Notes: generated by a model not told the origin, from the letters alone. Counted from the stretch's first letter, positions 41,630 through 51,065 are shown. The stretch: 64,000 bases of DNA from CS4-C045 sp963844115 (GCA_963844115.1 CAWJNN010000008.1:1-64000); one strand, 5' to 3'. Numbers and translations are program-made.

Positions 41630-42076
41630 ATGGCCAAACGCACCGTATTTCTAATCGGCATGGGTGCGTTGCTTTTAATTGCGACGCCATTCGCCCTGAT
41701 TTACGGTCGGATCTACGTTAATGAACACTTACGCGTTCGTGACGCCGAACCCGCGTTTCGGCCAATCGAGAAACTTGGATGCGAGATTCTGTCTCAACCG
41801 TACGGCGGTCGATATTGTCGGTATTTGGTTACTTTTCCTCCGGGTTCGGCACTTACGGATTCCAACGTAACGACACTCAATTCGTTGAATCACCTTCCAA
41901 AGGCTAATACGCTTGACATAGTCATAGAGACAGACAAATTGACCGATGATTCGATTAATCAGCGAGCTGCGCTCGAGACTATAGACCTTTTGGATGTCAC
42001 GGCGAGCGCCATTAGCGATGACGGCATCGCCCAACTCAAGGAACGCATGCCTGACACGCATGTAAACAGTCGTTGA
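41630..42076 (+). CDS. Cassette 1: membrane-anchored hypothetical protein
   Basis: The 148-residue protein begins with a membrane anchor (TVFLIGMGALLLIATPFALI). The rest is soluble and ends DDSINQRAALETIDLLDVTA SAISDDG, a spacing like leucine-rich repeat fragments in planctomycetes. It is the first gene after the candidate attI. Function unknown. Confidence 0.7.
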   Translation: MAKRTVFLIGMGALLLIATPFALIYGRIYVNEHLRVRDAEPAFRPIEKLGCEILSQPYGGRYCRYLVTFPPGSALTDSNVTTLNSLNHLPKANTLDIVIETDKLTDDSINQRAALETIDLLDVTASAISDDGIAQLKERMPDTHVNSR

Positions 42077-42087
42077 ATGTTGTTGCC

Positions 42088-42220
42088 CGCCAACAAGGCA
42101 CGGCCGCAGAGCGGAGTCACCTTCGGCGTAGTGCAACGGGCGGCGGCGTAATACAATCAACCGTAGTTCAACCGTTTACTCCTTCGGCACGGGCGGTGAC
42201 GGCCGTGCCAACCGTTGGCG
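42088..42220 (+). repeat. attC site 1
   Basis: R'' CGCCAAC at 42088-42094 and R' GTTGGCG at 42214-42220. R'' pairs exactly with the first bases of cassette 1 (TTGGCGG at 41614). L'' GGCACGGCCG pairs with L' CGGCCGTGCC. Confidence 0.9.
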
Positions 42221-42838
42221 GACAGCAAAGCTCAGCACCCTGGAGGTAGCCGACCACCCCGAATATCCCAGCCCAAAAAACCCTACTCTATCGGCTTGTG
42301 AATCCACAAGCGGTTCGCTCACTTGCTGCGTTCGCTCCCGGCCACTACCTCGCAAGACGAGCACACCGCCAGGAAAATTCATCTCGGAAGCATCGCCTGA
42401 TGCTGCCAGTATAAATGCGTACAGTGCCAAAAATCTCGTAGCTGTAACTCAGCATATCAAACACCTTAACATGGCTAACCCCCCAAAGTATGGAGGTAGA
42501 CGACCGGGTGTTACTAGTATCCCGGTCTTCGCCTCAGATCGAAGTGAATGCAGCTAGAAATGCAGCTAGAAATCTGGACAGAATCACGATTCTCGACGCT
42601 CATTCTCATGGTTCGAATCATCTTGAATCTTCCACATTCAGGATCCACGGCCAATCGACCTGGGACCCGATTCCCGTAATCATCACCACTTCGAAGGCGT
42701 TCGTCATGGGCGTGCCCATGCCCTCACGCCTCAATCGACGGGGCGAAGGCGTAACGTCATGGGCACTTGGATAACCAACTCTTGTGCCGATCACGTTAAA
42801 CCCACGTCGCTTCGCCGCTCGCGAGCCTCGCGACAATC
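42215..42838. other. Cassette 2, 5' part without a convincing gene
   Basis: This 620-base stretch carries only weak frames on both strands. The strongest is a minus-strand frame at 42176-42430 ending VRQRLARPSPPVPKE, which crosses the attC and is doubtful. No repeat was seen. Confidence 0.35.
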
Positions 42839-43150
42839 CTACAGCAAACCAGCAACCGCGTCAGATGGTGCGTCTGGCCCTGCCCCAGCCGCAGCAGACG
42901 ACAATCGTGCATCGCTTCCATACTTCGAAACCTTCCACGCATCCAACGCCGACTTGACCTCGACATCCGCTTCAGCGTGAACCTGCTCGTGCACCAATCG
43001 CAAATGCCAATACAGATTCCGAGCATTCATGAGCTTCTTGTCACAGACCGCACACGGCAATGCGTACTTGCCAACGGCCGCGATCGGCGTCGACGCCTGG
43101 TCATGTCTTACATCCGACCTGGCTGAATGTCTTACATCTGTCTCACTCAT
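42839..43150 (-). CDS. Cassette 2: reversed gene for a small C2H2-type zinc-finger protein
   Basis: The 103-residue protein contains CAVCDKKLMNARNLYWHLRL followed by VH, i.e. C-x2-C-x12-H-x4-H, the classical C2H2 finger spacing. It is encoded against the cassette direction. ATG 43150 has AGGGA 9 bases upstream. The C-terminal part is low in recognisable features. Such fingers are rare in bacteria (Ros/MucR, some mobile-element proteins). Inference: a DNA- or protein-binding factor. Confidence 0.65.
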   Translation of the reverse strand: MSETDVRHSARSDVRHDQASTPIAAVGKYALPCAVCDKKLMNARNLYWHLRLVHEQVHAEADVEVKSALDAWKVSKYGSDARLSSAAAGAGPDAPSDAVAGLL

Positions 43151-43192
43151 CACTCGCACTCCCTGAAGCGCTCACTCACAATCCAACCCTAC

Positions 43193-43296
43193 CGCCAACA
43201 CATGATATTGGCAAGGTTGCTATCGCAATCGTCGCTAGCTGAAACCGACGGCCGAACTGAACCCGATGGCGACGACCAATATCACTACCGTTGTGC
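43193..43296 (+). repeat. attC site 2
   Basis: R'' CGCCAAC at 43193-43199 matches the start of cassette 2 (TTGGCGG). R' GTTGTGC at 43290-43296. At 104 bases it is the shortest intact attC; L'' TGATATTGG pairs with L' CCAATATCA. Confidence 0.88.
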
Positions 43297-43320
43297 GTTC
43301 CGATCCTCCTCTGACTCCCT

Positions 43321-43737
43321 ATGAAACCACCGTCTGCGGATGAGCTTGTCGGACCGCCGCCGTTGGGTCCTGATGAGGAGTGGTGCTGGAAGAATTTTCT
43401 GGGCAAGTCCGTTGATGAAGCCCAAGAAATGTGCCGTAACGGCCCTCCAGTGACAGAGGACTTTGCTTATTTGGCACCAGCGGGATTGATTTATTATCTG
43501 CCTGCTGCTCTCAACTACCTTGTCAGCGATGATTCCAAAGAAGATTGGGAGTTTGCACACGGCCTGCTATGCTCCCTCTCCAGTCAGGTCGACATTTTTG
43601 GACTCAGAGGCCCTGCGGTGGCAATGATCAAGGAGATCGCGGAATATTGCGACGCACATCGAGCGAAATTCGATATCGGCGACGAAGAAGACCTATTCAA
43701 TGACTACCTTCGGAAAATACGGCGAGTTGCTGCCTAG
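43321..43737 (+). CDS. Cassette 3: hypothetical cytosolic protein
   Basis: The 138-residue acidic protein has WKNFLGKSVDEAQEMC, LAPAGLIYYLPAALNYLVSD and a C-terminal GDEEDLFNDYLRKIRRV. The layout is like small conserved bacterial proteins sometimes paired with toxins as immunity factors, but I cannot assign a family with confidence. No signal peptide or membrane segment. Confidence 0.75.
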   Translation: MKPPSADELVGPPPLGPDEEWCWKNFLGKSVDEAQEMCRNGPPVTEDFAYLAPAGLIYYLPAALNYLVSDDSKEDWEFAHGLLCSLSSQVDIFGLRGPAVAMIKEIAEYCDAHRAKFDIGDEEDLFNDYLRKIRRVAA

Positions 43738-43763
43738 AGTTTTGGATACCGACGTTCAGCGGC

Positions 43764-43901
43764 CGCACAACACGACATGTCGGCAAGGTTGCTGCGCAAT
43801 CGCCGCTTTGGTTCTTTAACGCCGTCCGCTCTGTTACAATTACTCGTGTTCAAGGTCGTTCGCCTTGGTAACGGCGGCGACCGACATGTCTCCCGTTGTG
43901 C
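43764..43901 (+). repeat. attC site 3
   Basis: R'' CGCACAAC at 43764-43771 pairs with the cassette 3 start TTGTGCG. R' GTTGTGC at 43895-43901. The centre has TGTTACAAT. Confidence 0.92.
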
Positions 43902-43916
43902 GAACGGCCAGGCAAC

Positions 43917-44243
43917 ATGAAGGCGACCCAAAAGCGTTTCCGGTTTAGTTTGCGACTCTTGATGATCGGGTCTGTTTTCGCCGGTGTCGGTCTCGGCATT
44001 CTTGGTCGTGTTGCTTTAAGACCAGACGAGGACTACGACCAGCTTAGCGCTCCGTTCAGTGGTTTGGTCGAGACATACCATCCCCAATACGGATTCATCG
44101 GGCTGCATTACGACGACAATGGTCAGCTAGTGTACACGCCATTCCCTGGAAGCTTGCACACCGACTCACAGCCCGCTGTCCCACATTATCCGTCACGCTT
44201 GAATGCTGTTGCTGCTGATTCACTCAGTTCCAGCGATCGTTAA
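43917..44243 (+). CDS. Cassette 4: membrane-anchored hypothetical protein
   Basis: ATG 43917 gives a 108-residue protein that begins MKATQKRFRFSLRLLMIGSV and one membrane helix (FAGVGLGILG). The RFSLRxL start is common among short planctomycete membrane proteins. The rest (YHPQYGFIGLHYDDNGQLVY) is exported or periplasmic. Function unknown. Confidence 0.7.
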   Translation: MKATQKRFRFSLRLLMIGSVFAGVGLGILGRVALRPDEDYDQLSAPFSGLVETYHPQYGFIGLHYDDNGQLVYTPFPGSLHTDSQPAVPHYPSRLNAVAADSLSSSDR

Positions 44244-44248
44244 GTAGT

Positions 44249-44392
44249 CGCACAACAAAGACTGGCGGCAAGGTGGGCTGCGCCCATCGCCGCTTTAGCG
44301 ATTTCACATTTGTCTTGTTTGCTATAATCAACTGGCGGTTTTAAGCAGCTTGCCTTGGTAACGAGCGGCGACCGCCAGTCTAACCGTTGTCT
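44249..44392 (+). repeat. attC site 4
   Basis: R'' CGCACAAC at 44249-44256 pairs with the cassette 4 start. R' GTTGTCT at 44386-44392. The centre contains TTGCTATAAT, an extended -10-like motif. Confidence 0.92.
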
Positions 44393-44423
44393 GCTCTAGA
44401 GTTCACTTGGCTCTCCTTTCCTC

Positions 44424-45069
44424 ATGCGATTTAGCATCTGGTCCCTACTTGCCGTCATTCTCGTGTTCGCGGTTTTCTTTGCAGTTGCGCGAACCTCCGG
44501 TCATTTCGTAGCTGCGGGACTGACAGTCTCTATGTGCGCATCAGGATGGGCCATTTTTTCACCGAGGCGGGGCCTATTCATTTTCCTGCATTGCCACGGT
44601 TACCGCCGCATCGGCAGCTCTTTGGTTCCTGGCCGTAGACTGGTCATGGTTCGTCACCGATTGTCCTGACTGCAAGTACAGCCGAGACGTAATTCAGTAT
44701 CGAATACTTGGTATTCCAACGAGTAGTCACACAACGGAATCACCCACTGAACTTCAGCTAATATTGCGTGATCTTGGTGTGCCTTGCACACATAGAAATG
44801 CCGAGCAATGGCACAAGCACCGACACTGGGGACTTCTTGTTTGTGGATACCCTTGTATCCGTGAATACTCTTGTATCCACGATACGTGGTTGCACTCCCG
44901 CACTGACGACTATACCGATGAAACTGCCGCTAGAATGCGAAACCTGGGTTCAGACAATCCGCAACTCGCGGCCCAATTACGCGATCGCGTCATCCGTGAC
45001 CATGACTACAATGGCTTCTGGAAAACCATCGAGGATGTGAAAGGCCATCCGGCAGACAACACAGAATAG
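44424..45069 (+). CDS. Cassette 5: two-TM protein with Cys-rich domain (frameshifted)
   Basis: The first frame gives a membrane start (MRFSIWSLLAVILVFAVFFA). A one-base change in the T6 run at 44554-44559 joins it to a second frame: ATVTAASAALWFLAVDWSWF, then TDCPDCKYSRDVIQYRILGI, ILRDLGVPCTHRNAEQWHKH and WGLLVCGYPCI. The stop lies inside the R'' region of attC 5. The CxxC and His/Cys pairs suggest a metal-binding periplasmic domain. Function unknown. Confidence 0.65.
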
Positions 45070-45190
45070 TGGCAGGGTGCTTCGCATCGCCGCATTGGCC
45101 ATTCATCGTTCGTCCTGTTTGCTACAATAATCGGCAGTTCAATGTCGCTCGCCTTGGAAACGGCGGCGACCACTATTCTTACCGTTGGGC
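45054..45190 (+). repeat. attC site 5
   Basis: R'' AGACAAC at 45054-45060 pairs exactly with the cassette 5 start TTGTCT. R' GTTGGGC at 45184-45190. The coding region runs a few bases into it. Confidence 0.92.
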
Positions 45191-45289
45191 GGTCCAGCGT
45201 TTTCGGTTAGCACTGATTCAAGTCTTCAAGGCATCGATTTCGTTTCGTGGCAGCTTGTCGGCGTGCCATGAAACCGAGGAGCCAGCCAC

Positions 45290-46319
45290 GTGATGATTCG
45301 TTCAAAAGTGGTCGTTCACACTTGCCTAATTGCATCTAGCGTGCTGCTAGCTGCGGAAGCCATATCTGTTTGTGATCAGCACGACACATTGGTATACGGA
45401 CGCTACCAGCGGAGCGAGTTTGAATCCCCCATCAAGTATTCGTCAGATGGTTTTGAAGAACTGACAATCCCAGACATCGGCCGCCCAGCTATGGAAGCAG
45501 ATGTGAAGGCGGGGCATGCCATCTTTACATTCGAGGGGCTTGGCAAACGGCGATTTTGGCGACTTCCAAAGTACGCCACGTTTGCAATCTGGCATACAAA
45601 CAAGACCCACCCTTTCTCTCGCAGCGACGGCTCGGTCGGCTACCGGAACAATGGATATGTCTGCCAAGCGGAAGAATTGCTTGTGAATGGGAAGTGGAGG
45701 CGATATTTTGGCTTTGTTTCGCGCCATGGTGCTGCTGTTTTGCCGGGCGAAGATGTTCATCTGTGGTATCCCGACCGGGACGGAGGAAATTGGATGAGAT
45801 ATCCGGGCGGGCTGGACTGGGGTATCTACCGACCCAATGCCAAGGATGCCGTTCACAAGCACCAGAACGACCCGTTTCGACTCGATCAGCAACTCCTAAT
45901 TAAATCTAGAATACGAAACCGAAGAGGCGTAGCGCGCGCCTTGCCGGATGACCTTTATCGCAAACTCGCGGATGGAACACACTCGTTCCGGCGCGGCGTC
46001 ACGGTTCATCTCCAGTCGGGCTCCCTTTGCCCCCGACCCTTCCGAAGATGAATACCCAATCGATGAAGATTTCACGTTGGTGCCACATTTGTATCAAACG
46101 CACAGAGCAGACTGCACCAAGGCCTGGAGTAAGTTGATAGAGACGGGCCAAATTGTGGACGTTTTCACCGTGGACTTGCATGAGCTGTTCGAGATAAGAA
46201 GGCCAGGGCATTACGTATATTGGTGCGACGTTGACACTCCAACGCTTAGCTTGCCCGCGGGCGAACCTGAAGGTGCGTCCAGAGCATCCATTAGCTTCGA
46301 GATCGGACGGAAACCGTAA
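45290..46319 (+). CDS. Cassette 6: secreted hypothetical protein (frameshifted)
   Basis: The start is MMIRSKVVVHTCLIASSVLL with a likely signal peptide ending near AEAISV. The mature part begins YGRYQRSEFESPIKYSSDGF and has an immunoglobulin- or lectin-like strand pattern (FWRLPKYATFAIWHTNKT). The frame shifts at about 46025, within CCCTTTGCCCCC, and continues DPSEDEYPIDEDFTLVPHLY. The whole is about 340 residues. No family recognised. Confidence 0.6.
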
Positions 46320-46332
46320 TTGGTGTAATTGC

Positions 46333-46477
46333 CGCCCAACAATGCGTGGCGGCAATGTTCCCGCCAAGGCGGGAATCGCCTTCCATGTTTGGCTCACGGG
46401 CGGCGATTCATTAAACTGATTGGCAATTCAACTTTCGGCGTGTCCCGCGGCGGCGACCGCCAGACTAACCGTTGGTT
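46333..46477 (+). repeat. attC site 6
   Basis: R'' CGCCCAAC at 46333-46340 pairs with the cassette 6 start TTGGGCG. R' GTTGGTT at 46471-46477. TTGGCT and TAAACT are spaced by 17 bases in the centre. Confidence 0.92.
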
Positions 46478-46505
46478 GTTCTTTTCGTAAAGCAGTTACA
46501 GAATC

Positions 46506-46836
46506 ATGTCAGAACCTACCCCTTTTGCTATTAATGCTGCGAAGTTTAGCTGGATGGCCCCAATCGGCGCAGTCGCCTTAAAGATTTTTTCCACATTGCT
46601 CGCAGCAAGCAGCGCGGGTCAGGGAAAAGACCGATCCCCTAATGGGAATGGTTTTTAACGGTGTTGGTAGCGTATTAATCCTCGGCGGGCTTGTTGCCGG
46701 TATCATTGCGCTCGTTGGCGTCAAGAAGTACGGCGCGAAGGGCATCGTGCTCCCTGCGGTTGCAGGAATAGCCATCAACTTGATTCTTATCGTGACGGCA
46801 GTCATCGCGATAATGCGCGTTAGCAGCGCTGGCTGA
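46506..46836 (+). CDS. Cassette 7: small integral membrane protein (frameshifted)
   Basis: MSEPTPFAINAAKFSWMAPI starts the protein; a one-base change in the C4 run at 46636-46639 joins it to MGMVFNGVGSVLILGGLVAG and IVLPAVAGIAINLILIVTAV. The joined protein of about 110 residues has three membrane segments, in a DUF4190-like layout. Function unknown. Confidence 0.65.
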
Positions 46837-46862
46837 ACTACATCTTTATGGGCGGCATAGCC

Positions 46863-47008
46863 AACCAACAAAGTGTGGCCGCATGGTCCCGGCTGCGCCG
46901 GAATCGCCTTCCCTCTTTGATCAACGAGAGGCGGCATCATAGAATCAATCAGTAATTCAACGTCGCTCGCCCTGGTAACGGCGGCGACGGCCACACTAAA
47001 CGTTAGCG
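46863..47008 (+). repeat. attC site 7
   Basis: R'' AACCAAC at 46863-46869 pairs with the cassette 7 start TTGGTT. R' GTTAGCG at 47002-47008. TTGATC (46917) and TAGAAT (46940) are 17 bases apart. Confidence 0.92.
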
Positions 47009-47037
47009 GTCATAACACATCGTTCGCGCAGATCGCA

Positions 47038-47487
47038 ATGACAAGTGTCCCACCCAGCCGCACAGAATCGCAGTCACCTTCAGAAATCCAGACGTATCCG
47101 AAAGTTGCTCTCCTTTGGCTAACTGGTGTGTCGGCGCTCTACCCACTCTTCCCAGCCTATGCCTGTCTCGATAATTCCATCATGGGCGCACGCCCCAACT
47201 ACGTTCATGGTTCTTTTTTTCTATCAATACCGCTTGCAACCATAGCCTTTTACCTTAGGCAACGCTGGAGCCTAGTATTAGTTGTTTCCTTCAACCTTGC
47301 GTTCGCCCTACTAACCGCCGCTTTGTCAATTCGTTCTTTCTATCCCTACAGCAAGTGGGAACTGCCATTGATAATGCACATCCCACTGGCACTAGTTGTG
47401 TGTTGGTGTACTGCCGCTGCTGTGGCGACTTGGCTGTGGGGATCTCGATACATTGATGGTCGCATGAGTCGCGAGCATGACCGCTAA
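47038..47487 (+). CDS. Cassette 8: four-TM membrane protein
   Basis: The 149-residue protein has membrane segments near KVALLWLTGVSALYPLFPAY, SFFLSIPLATIAFYLRQ, WSLVLVVSFNLAFALLTAAL and IPLALVVCWCTAAAVATWL. The stop codon overlaps the R'' box of attC 8. Function unknown. Confidence 0.78.
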   Translation: MTSVPPSRTESQSPSEIQTYPKVALLWLTGVSALYPLFPAYACLDNSIMGARPNYVHGSFFLSIPLATIAFYLRQRWSLVLVVSFNLAFALLTAALSIRSFYPYSKWELPLIMHIPLALVVCWCTAAAVATWLWGSRYIDGRMSREHDR

Positions 47488-47625
47488 CAATGCATTGCGG
47501 CATGGTTCCGGCTGCGCCGGAATCGCCTTCCTTATTTCGCTAACGGGCGGCGATCTGCTAAGCTGATTGGTGATTCAAATTTCCGCGTGTCGCGACGGCG
47601 GCGACCGCAATGCAAACCGTTGGCT
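47482..47625 (+). repeat. attC site 8
   Basis: R'' CGCTAAC at 47482-47488 pairs with the unusual cassette 8 start TTAGCG. R' GTTGGCT at 47619-47625. Confidence 0.92.
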
Positions 47626-47661
47626 GTTCCGGTTTCTCCTCTAGTGCAGAGTTCGAGTTGA

Positions 47662-48238
47662 GTGGATGCCGTCATCAATCGACTGATTCCTCGATTAAGC
47701 GATCCGCAAAAGATAATCGGAATGGCGGGTGCTATCGAAACAACGGTATTTCCGCCAGCAGCCGAACAGGCGCTTACGTAAGGCCGACGACCAGTTGGGC
47801 TTCGCTCTACCAGGACTCTTGCGTTCAATTTACCGGCATGTGGCCAATGGCGGAATCGGTCCCAGCTACGGACTGCTCGGAATCGCGAGCGGGGCAACGG
47901 ACGATCAGGGACGCAACGCCGTCGAGTTGTACTGTGATTTTCTTGGATATAACGATCAACAGTCGGGTGAGACAGGTGATCCGGATCATGGTTGGAATTG
48001 GCCGGAGCGTCTGCTCCCAATTTGTTATCGCGGTTGCAGGGTCTACGAGTTGTTAGACTGCAACTTACGGGAATGACCAATAACCATTGTGGACCTTAGT
48101 GGTCACAATTGGGAACGGCCGTTTGACCAGACCGCTTCGTCCCTGCGATCGTGGCTGGAAGATTGGCTTGACGAAACGGATGGGCCGGACCCCCGTGGCT
48201 CAGAAGGCTGGACGACGGTCAGAAGTTTCAAACGGTGA
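47662..48238 (+). pseudogene. Cassette 9a: SUKH (SMI1/KNR4-like) domain gene, disrupted
   Basis: The start frame reads VDAVINRLIPRLSDPQKIIG; after a shift near 47780 comes DDQLGFALPGLLRSIYRHVA, NGGIGPSYGLLGIASGATDD and WPERLLPICYRGCRVYELLD, a clear SUKH/SMI1 pattern. An in-frame TGA at 48074-48076 interrupts it; the same frame then continues to 48238 with SSLRSWLEDWLDETDGPDP. SUKH proteins are common as immunity partners of toxins. No toxin gene is in this cassette. Confidence 0.65.
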
Positions 48239-48693
48239 CTTGGCAAAGTTTCGGTGGGGAATTGTTCCCTTCACAGATGCCGTACCTCGCTCAGCTAAAG
48301 AATCTAAAAGGGCTCGGGCTGGGTGGACCCCGGATTACCGACGAGCACTTGGTGCACCTCGTGCATGTTCCTCAATTGGAGGCGCTGCATTTGCATGGAA
48401 CCAAGATATCAAACGATGGACTCCGACACGTAGCGACACTAAAGAACCTCCGCCATTTGCTGCTGGGAGAAACGCCCATTACGGATAGCGGACTTATTCA
48501 CCTGAACAACGTGCCGTTGGAGACGCTTGGGCTGAGTTATACAACTGTCACGGATGCTGGCTTAAGACACCTGTATTCGTGCAACGAGCTCAAGAATTTG
48601 GATCTTACATCTGTGCCGGTAACCGAGAGTGGACTTGCTGCGCTCGAAGCCGCCTTGCCTGAATGTGAAGTCGAATGGTGGCCACAAGAGTAA
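48235..48693 (+). CDS. Cassette 9b: leucine-rich repeat protein
   Basis: The 152-residue protein starts at a GTG that overlaps the previous stop (GTGA), so it may be translationally coupled. It has about five LRR units of 22-24 residues, for example LEALHLHGTKISNDGLRHVA and LRHLLLGETPITDSGLIHL, ending EVEWWPQE. Protein-binding is the usual role of such repeats; no enzymatic domain is present. Confidence 0.78.
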   Translation: MTWQSFGGELFPSQMPYLAQLKNLKGLGLGGPRITDEHLVHLVHVPQLEALHLHGTKISNDGLRHVATLKNLRHLLLGETPITDSGLIHLNNVPLETLGLSYTTVTDAGLRHLYSCNELKNLDLTSVPVTESGLAALEAALPECEVEWWPQE

Positions 48694-48726
48694 ACGAACT
48701 GCGAGATGAACATTACAGAGCGATTG

Positions 48727-48870
48727 CGGCCAACACAGAACAGCGGCAGGGTGGGCTGCGCCCATCGCCGCTTTGGCGTTTTGCGTTTGTCCTGCTTGCT
48801 ATAATCAATCGGCGGTTTGGAGACGCTCTCCCTTGGTAACGAGCGGCGACCGCTGTTCTAACCGTTGGGC
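48727..48870 (+). repeat. attC site 9
   Basis: R'' CGGCCAAC at 48727-48734; one base fails to pair with the cassette 9 start TTGGCTG. R' GTTGGGC at 48864-48870. L'' GAACAGCGG pairs with L' CCGCTGTTC. Confidence 0.88.
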
Positions 48871-48882
48871 GAACAAAAGACG

Positions 48883-49606
48883 ATGCGCTTTCGGCTCTTG
48901 ACGGTCTTATATGTAATGACACTAATCGGCGCGGCCTTCGCCGTGTTAGCGCCAATTCGCGCCTATTCACAGGGACGCCCACAAGCACAGCTGCTCCGCC
49001 CACATGAGGCAGATTGGCCTCGCGTTCCTGGCCTACCATGAGAACCATGGATCCTTTCCGCCCGCCTATGTGCCCGATGAGGAAGGTCGACCAGCACATA
49101 GTTGCGGCGTGTTGCTGTTGCCATATGTCTGTATGCAGGAAATCTACAGGAGTTATGACTTCAGCGAACCATGGAACGGGCCAAACAACCGACGCCTTGC
49201 TGAATACATGCCGGACATCTACGGTTGTCCCGATCAGCGAGACGAACTAGCGGACGGCATGACAACGTACGTTGCAATGTTGAGCGACGAGACCACGTGG
49301 ACCGCTACCGGAACGCGACGTATCCAGGATACAACGACCACTTGGTCTGATGCATTATTGCTAGTCGAAGCGCCAGACGCCGTTCCGTGGATGGAACCGC
49401 GCGATTTGAGCATCGACGACTTCGTGGGCCACCAAGATGTCCGGAACCTATCGCCAATTCGATGCCCGCGTCACGTCGAGGGGTACTTTTCATATACTTG
49501 CGGTTTGAACGCGCTATATATGGACAACGGCCTAAAGCCCGCGACGGACGACGGTTCTGAAATGCGGAGCGTTCTCCAGTCAGCCATTTTGCACCCCATA
49601 CCCTGA
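48883..49606 (+). CDS. Cassette 10: DUF1559-type pseudopilin-like protein (frameshifted)
   Basis: ATG 48883 gives a membrane start (MRFRLLTVLYVMTLIGAAFA). A shift at about 48990 joins it to CSAHMRQIGLAFLAYHENHG and SFPPAYVPDEEGRP, the type of block found in DUF1559 proteins, which have prepilin-like N-termini and are expanded in planctomycetes. The C-terminus carries YFSYTCGLNALYMDNGLKPA. Role unknown; probably secreted or surface-exposed. Confidence 0.68.
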
Positions 49607-49777
49607 CAGGCAAGCCTCAACGATACTGGAGATGGGAGAGGATCATCCCCATTGCATTTATTCTTTTCTTGGTTTTTCTACCGGTCGCAAGACGGCTCCG
49701 AGTCGTTCAATCGAACAAGGAGCATATTGTTCCGCGAATATCCTGACCATGTTGGGGGTTGAACACCTGGGTCCAGC

Positions 49778-49925
49778 CGCCCAACAATGCGTGGCGGCAA
49801 TGTTCCGGCTGCGCCGGGATCGCCTTCCCTGGCCATTCAACGGCGGTCCTGTCTGTTACAATGATTGGCAATTCACCGCCGCCTCTTTCGGCTGGGGGCG
49901 GCGACCACCAGACTTCCCGTTGGCG
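49778..49925 (+). repeat. attC site 10
   Basis: R'' CGCCCAAC at 49778-49785 pairs with the cassette 10 start. R' GTTGGCG at 49919-49925. At 148 bases it is the longest intact uninterrupted attC. Confidence 0.92.
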
Positions 49926-49941
49926 GTCACAGGTACATCAG

Positions 49942-50385
49942 ATGGCACGCAGTACTCCGCATGTGTGGCGGTTCGCGGCATACGGTGCGTTAATCATCCT
50001 CGCCGCTGGGCCTGTCATTGGCGTCGCCGTATCTCTCTTCCGTTGGATCACGACGGGCGACGCTGTACATGGAATCGAGGCCATCACGTTATTCACGGTT
50101 GCCGGTCTAATGGGCGGCGGGGGTGGCGCTGTTTACGCACTGGTGAGTCATTCACGTCCGCAAACCAACTGGTGGCATTACGTCGGCTTTCTTGCGGCAG
50201 TGGAGGCCTATCTAGCAATTGGATCCGTCCTCATTCTTGGAATGGCCGTTCTCGCGCCGCAACTGGTGGCGGATATACCGGCAATGGACCCAGAATTTCA
50301 CTTGTACTTGCACATTTACGGTCTATGCCTTGTGTCCGTTGTTTGCGCGGTGGTCTTTTCCGTAATACGGTTTGCTGCAAGATAG
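49942..50385 (+). CDS. Cassette 11: four-TM membrane protein
   Basis: The 147-residue protein (MARSTPHVWRFAAYGALIIL) has four hydrophobic segments, including IEAITLFTVAGLMGGGGGAV and LYLHIYGLCLVSVVCAVVFS. ATG 49942 is 23 bases after the cassette start; the frame is open further upstream, across attC 10, but that part has no coding features. Function unknown. Confidence 0.72.
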   Translation: MARSTPHVWRFAAYGALIILAAGPVIGVAVSLFRWITTGDAVHGIEAITLFTVAGLMGGGGGAVYALVSHSRPQTNWWHYVGFLAAVEAYLAIGSVLILGMAVLAPQLVADIPAMDPEFHLYLHIYGLCLVSVVCAVVFSVIRFAAR

Positions 50386-50389
50386 GTGA

Positions 50390-50534
50390 CCGCCAACGAG
50401 GTCTGGCGGCAAAGTCTGGCTGCGCCAGATCACCTTCCCTGTTTGGCTGACGGGCGGCGGCATCATAGAATGATTTAGCGATTTGAATTTTTCCCCCTTG
50501 GTGACGGCGGTGACCGCCAGACCAACCGTTGGCG
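50390..50534 (+). repeat. attC site 11
   Basis: R'' CCGCCAAC at 50390-50397 pairs with cassette 11 TTGGCGG. R' GTTGGCG at 50528-50534. TTGGCT (50443) and TAGAAT (50466) are 17 bases apart. Confidence 0.93.
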
Positions 50535-50560
50535 GTTCATGTAATTCCGTTGTCTTGGAC

Positions 50561-50905
50561 ATGCCTAGCTTTAATTCCGTCCGAGAACGCGTGGCTCGAT
50601 GGCTCGCGGTTGGCAGTGTCGCAATACTCATCTATACCTTTATTCCTCTTGGACTCGCTTGGCTACGGGCGTGGCAACAAGATGCGCTTCCCTTTCGTCC
50701 ATATTCGGGACTCGATGGCCCTTGGGACCACAATTACGCGTTAGAGATCCCGCTGCATTCTGCGATGAATGCACCGGCGCTCGCATTATTCGTCGCGATT
50801 GCGAGTGTGCTGATCAAGGCGACTGTCGGGCGTGTGTATCTGTGTGGAGCCTGTGTTAGCCTTTTTTTCATTCTGATGTTCACGCACTATTGGTTGATCG
50901 ACTAA
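50561..50905 (+). CDS. Cassette 12: three-TM membrane protein
   Basis: ATG 50561 gives 114 residues (MPSFNSVRERVARWLAVGSV) with membrane segments near AILIYTFIPLGLAWL, NAPALALFVAIASVLIKA and YLCGACVSLFFILMFTHYW. Function unknown. Confidence 0.72.
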   Translation: MPSFNSVRERVARWLAVGSVAILIYTFIPLGLAWLRAWQQDALPFRPYSGLDGPWDHNYALEIPLHSAMNAPALALFVAIASVLIKATVGRVYLCGACVSLFFILMFTHYWLID

Positions 50906-50912
50906 GGCGCAC

Positions 50913-51049
50913 CCGCCAACAGCGCATGTCGGCAAAGTGCTGCGCATCGCCGCTTTGGTTCTTTCAAGCCGTCCGTGTTGTTACAATTACTGGTTGTTCA
51001 AGGTCGCTCCCTTCGGTAACGGCGGCGACCGACATGCGTCCCGTTGGCA
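50913..51049 (+). repeat. attC site 12
   Basis: R'' CCGCCAAC at 50913-50920 pairs with cassette 12 TTGGCGG. R' GTTGGCA at 51043-51049. Centre GTTGTTACAAT. Confidence 0.92.
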
Positions 51050-51065
51050 GATCTCAAGATAGATT

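Noticed and set aside
49632..50450. Plus-strand frame of 272 codons crossing attC 10 and cassette 11
   Set aside because: It crosses an attC and is Arg/Cys-rich; the four-TM frame at 49942-50385 is the plausible gene.
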